A stretch of DNA of 31,406 bases from Myxococcota bacterium (GTDB lineage Bacteria > Myxococcota > Polyangia > GCA-2747355 > JAKLHH01). The stretch is from assembly GCA_022710245.1 (NCBI GenBank), contig JAKLHH010000003.1:1-31406 (forward strand), in the 5' to 3' direction. Positions 30,581 through 31,406 of this stretch are shown piece by piece. The notes under the pieces were generated by a model. It was not told where the DNA came from, ran no database searches, and saw only the letters and a program-made list of their open reading frames with translations. A program made the position numbers and the translations under genes. Positions within the stretch are counted from its first letter, which is position 1; each line of letters opens with the position of its first letter.

Positions 30581-31406
30581 TCAGTTGGTGCGCAGCGCCT
30601 CGATCGGGTCGAGCTTCGCGGCCCGTCGGGCAGGGTAGACGCCGAAGAAGATCCCCACCGCCGCCGAGAAGCTGAGGGCCAGGGCGACCGCCCAGAGGGT
30701 GATGGCGAGCGGCAGCGAGGGCACCAGGAGCCCGACCAGGAGCTGCACCGCGATCGCCAGCAGCAGGCCGATGGCGCCGCCGAAGACCGAGAGCACCACC
30801 GACTCCACGAGGAACTGGGCCAGGATGTCGCGCGAGCGCGCGCCCACCGCCTTGCGCAGGCCGATCTCGCGCGTCCGCTCGCGGACCGAGACCAGCATGA
30901 TGTTCATGATCCCGATCCCGCCCACGACCAGCGAGATGGCGGCGATCCCGGCCAGCGCCGCGGTGAGCACGTCGAGGATGGTGCTCAGCGTGGAGAGCAT
31001 CTGCGTCTGCGTCACCACGGTGACGTCCTCGGTGTTGTTGTGCCGCTGCTTGAGCAGCTCGCGGATCTCCACCTCCGCCTGCGGGATCGCGCTGTCGCTC
31101 CGCGCCTGCACGATGACCTGCGCCATCCCCTCGGTGTTGAAGAGGCGCTTGGCCGCGGTCACCGGGATGAAGACCAGGTCATCGAGGTCCATCCCGAGCG
31201 AGGTCCCGCGGTGCTCCATGATCCCCATGACGCGGAAGGGGGTGCCCATCACCTGGACGTAGCGCCCGAGCGCGTTCTCCTCGCCGAAGAGCTCGCGCTT
31301 GACCAGCGTCCCGATCAGCACCACGCGGCGGGAGGCGTCGACGTCCTCGGGGGTGAAGAACGACCCGATCGCCGGGCGCAGGTTGCGCACCTCGGGGAAC
31401 TCCGGG
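30581..31406 (-). CDS. MacB-type ABC transporter permease (C-terminal part, cut by window end)
   Basis: The frame stays open to the last base of the window, so the 5' part is missing; at least 275 codons are present. The visible part begins inside the periplasmic MacB_PCD domain (RNLRPAIGSFFTPEDVDASR, VVLIGTLVKRELFGEENALGR, GTSLGMDLDDLVFIPVTAA). It continues into the FtsX-type domain with three membrane spans and the conserved SVRERTREIGLRKAVGA coupling motif, ending YPARRAAKLDPIEALRTN, the usual end of MacB/LolC-like permeases. It would couple ATP hydrolysis to export or mechanotransmission from the periplasm. The ATPase and adaptor genes expected upstream lie outside the window; whether an ATPase is fused to this gene cannot be seen. 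Confidence 0.93.
   Translation of the reverse strand, partial: PEFPEVRNLRPAIGSFFTPEDVDASRRVVLIGTLVKRELFGEENALGRYVQVMGTPFRVMGIMEHRGTSLGMDLDDLVFIPVTAAKRLFNTEGMAQVIVQARSDSAIPQAEVEIRELLKQRHNNTEDVTVVTQTQMLSTLSTILDVLTAALAGIAAISLVVGGIGIMNIMLVSVRERTREIGLRKAVGARSRDILAQFLVESVVLSVFGGAIGLLLAIAVQLLVGLLVPSLPLAITLWAVALALSFSAAVGIFFGVYPARRAAKLDPIEALRTN

Noticed and set aside
1..31406. CRISPR array, tRNA, rRNA, prophage or insertion sequence
   Set aside because: No regularly spaced identical repeats, cloverleaf-like sequence, rRNA-like stretch or transposase/integrase motif was seen. The only mobile-like structure is the 25-bp inverted repeat, which has no coding content.

Overview
The window is very GC-rich DNA, dense in lipoproteins with short lipobox signal peptides. 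It also carries a membrane Ser/Thr kinase with a PEGA tail, an FHA-type sigma54 activator, an HDOD protein and acidic Asp/Pro/Gly linkers behind lipidated cysteines. This combination suggests a Myxococcota-type (deltaproteobacterial) chromosome. No rRNA, tRNA, CRISPR array, transposase, integrase or phage gene is visible. That assignment rests on gene content and style only.

Layout. (1) 103-4230 (+): a 14-repeat beta-propeller lipoprotein, then a subtilisin/kexin-like protease lipoprotein with a P domain. (2) 4234-4530 (-): a small secreted protein, convergent with the protease gene. (3) 10781-4652 (-): a four-gene heavy-metal efflux operon, made of an unrecognised His/Cys-containing small protein, a TolC/CzcC-type outer-membrane factor, a CzcB/CusB-type adaptor and a CzcA-type RND pump. 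The last three genes overlap by 4 bp. (4) 13826-10918 (-): a transglutaminase-core/TPR lipoprotein coupled by GTGA to an M20 metallopeptidase lipoprotein. (5) 18433-14082 (-): a TIM-barrel-like lipoprotein of unknown activity, then a protein-arginine deiminase (PAD) lipoprotein coupled by ATGA to a secreted HEAT-repeat protein. (6) 19433-18513 (-): an HDOD/HD signalling protein, with a small secreted unknown upstream of it (20030-19518).

(7) 20253-24055 (+): a small signal-anchored protein, a 53-aa single-span membrane protein, the potassium transporter Kup and a DedA-family protein. A repeat-filled 465-bp gap between kup and dedA contains a 25-bp perfect inverted repeat. (8) 24132-25955 (+): an FHA/AAA+/Fis sigma54 activator. 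(9) 26995-26009 (-) and 27089-28786 (+): a divergent pair of PEGA proteins, one a TPR-like lipoprotein and the other a Ser/Thr kinase. (10) 28988-29725 (+): a lipoprotein. (11) 30529-29852 (-): a DUF7691-like cytoplasmic protein, followed by the 3' part of a MacB-type ABC permease that runs off the window end.

The most unusual gene is the PAD. It keeps all four catalytic residues of vertebrate PADs and the Ca2+-site-like acidic region, but is predicted to be lipid-anchored in the envelope and is coupled to a HEAT-repeat partner. Together with the nearby transglutaminase-core protein, metallopeptidase and convertase-like protease, it hints at an envelope protein-modification locus. That functional link is inference. 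Several genes here also appear to start within 7-12 nt of a -10-like hexamer and to lack a Shine-Dalgarno sequence, which suggests leaderless transcripts.
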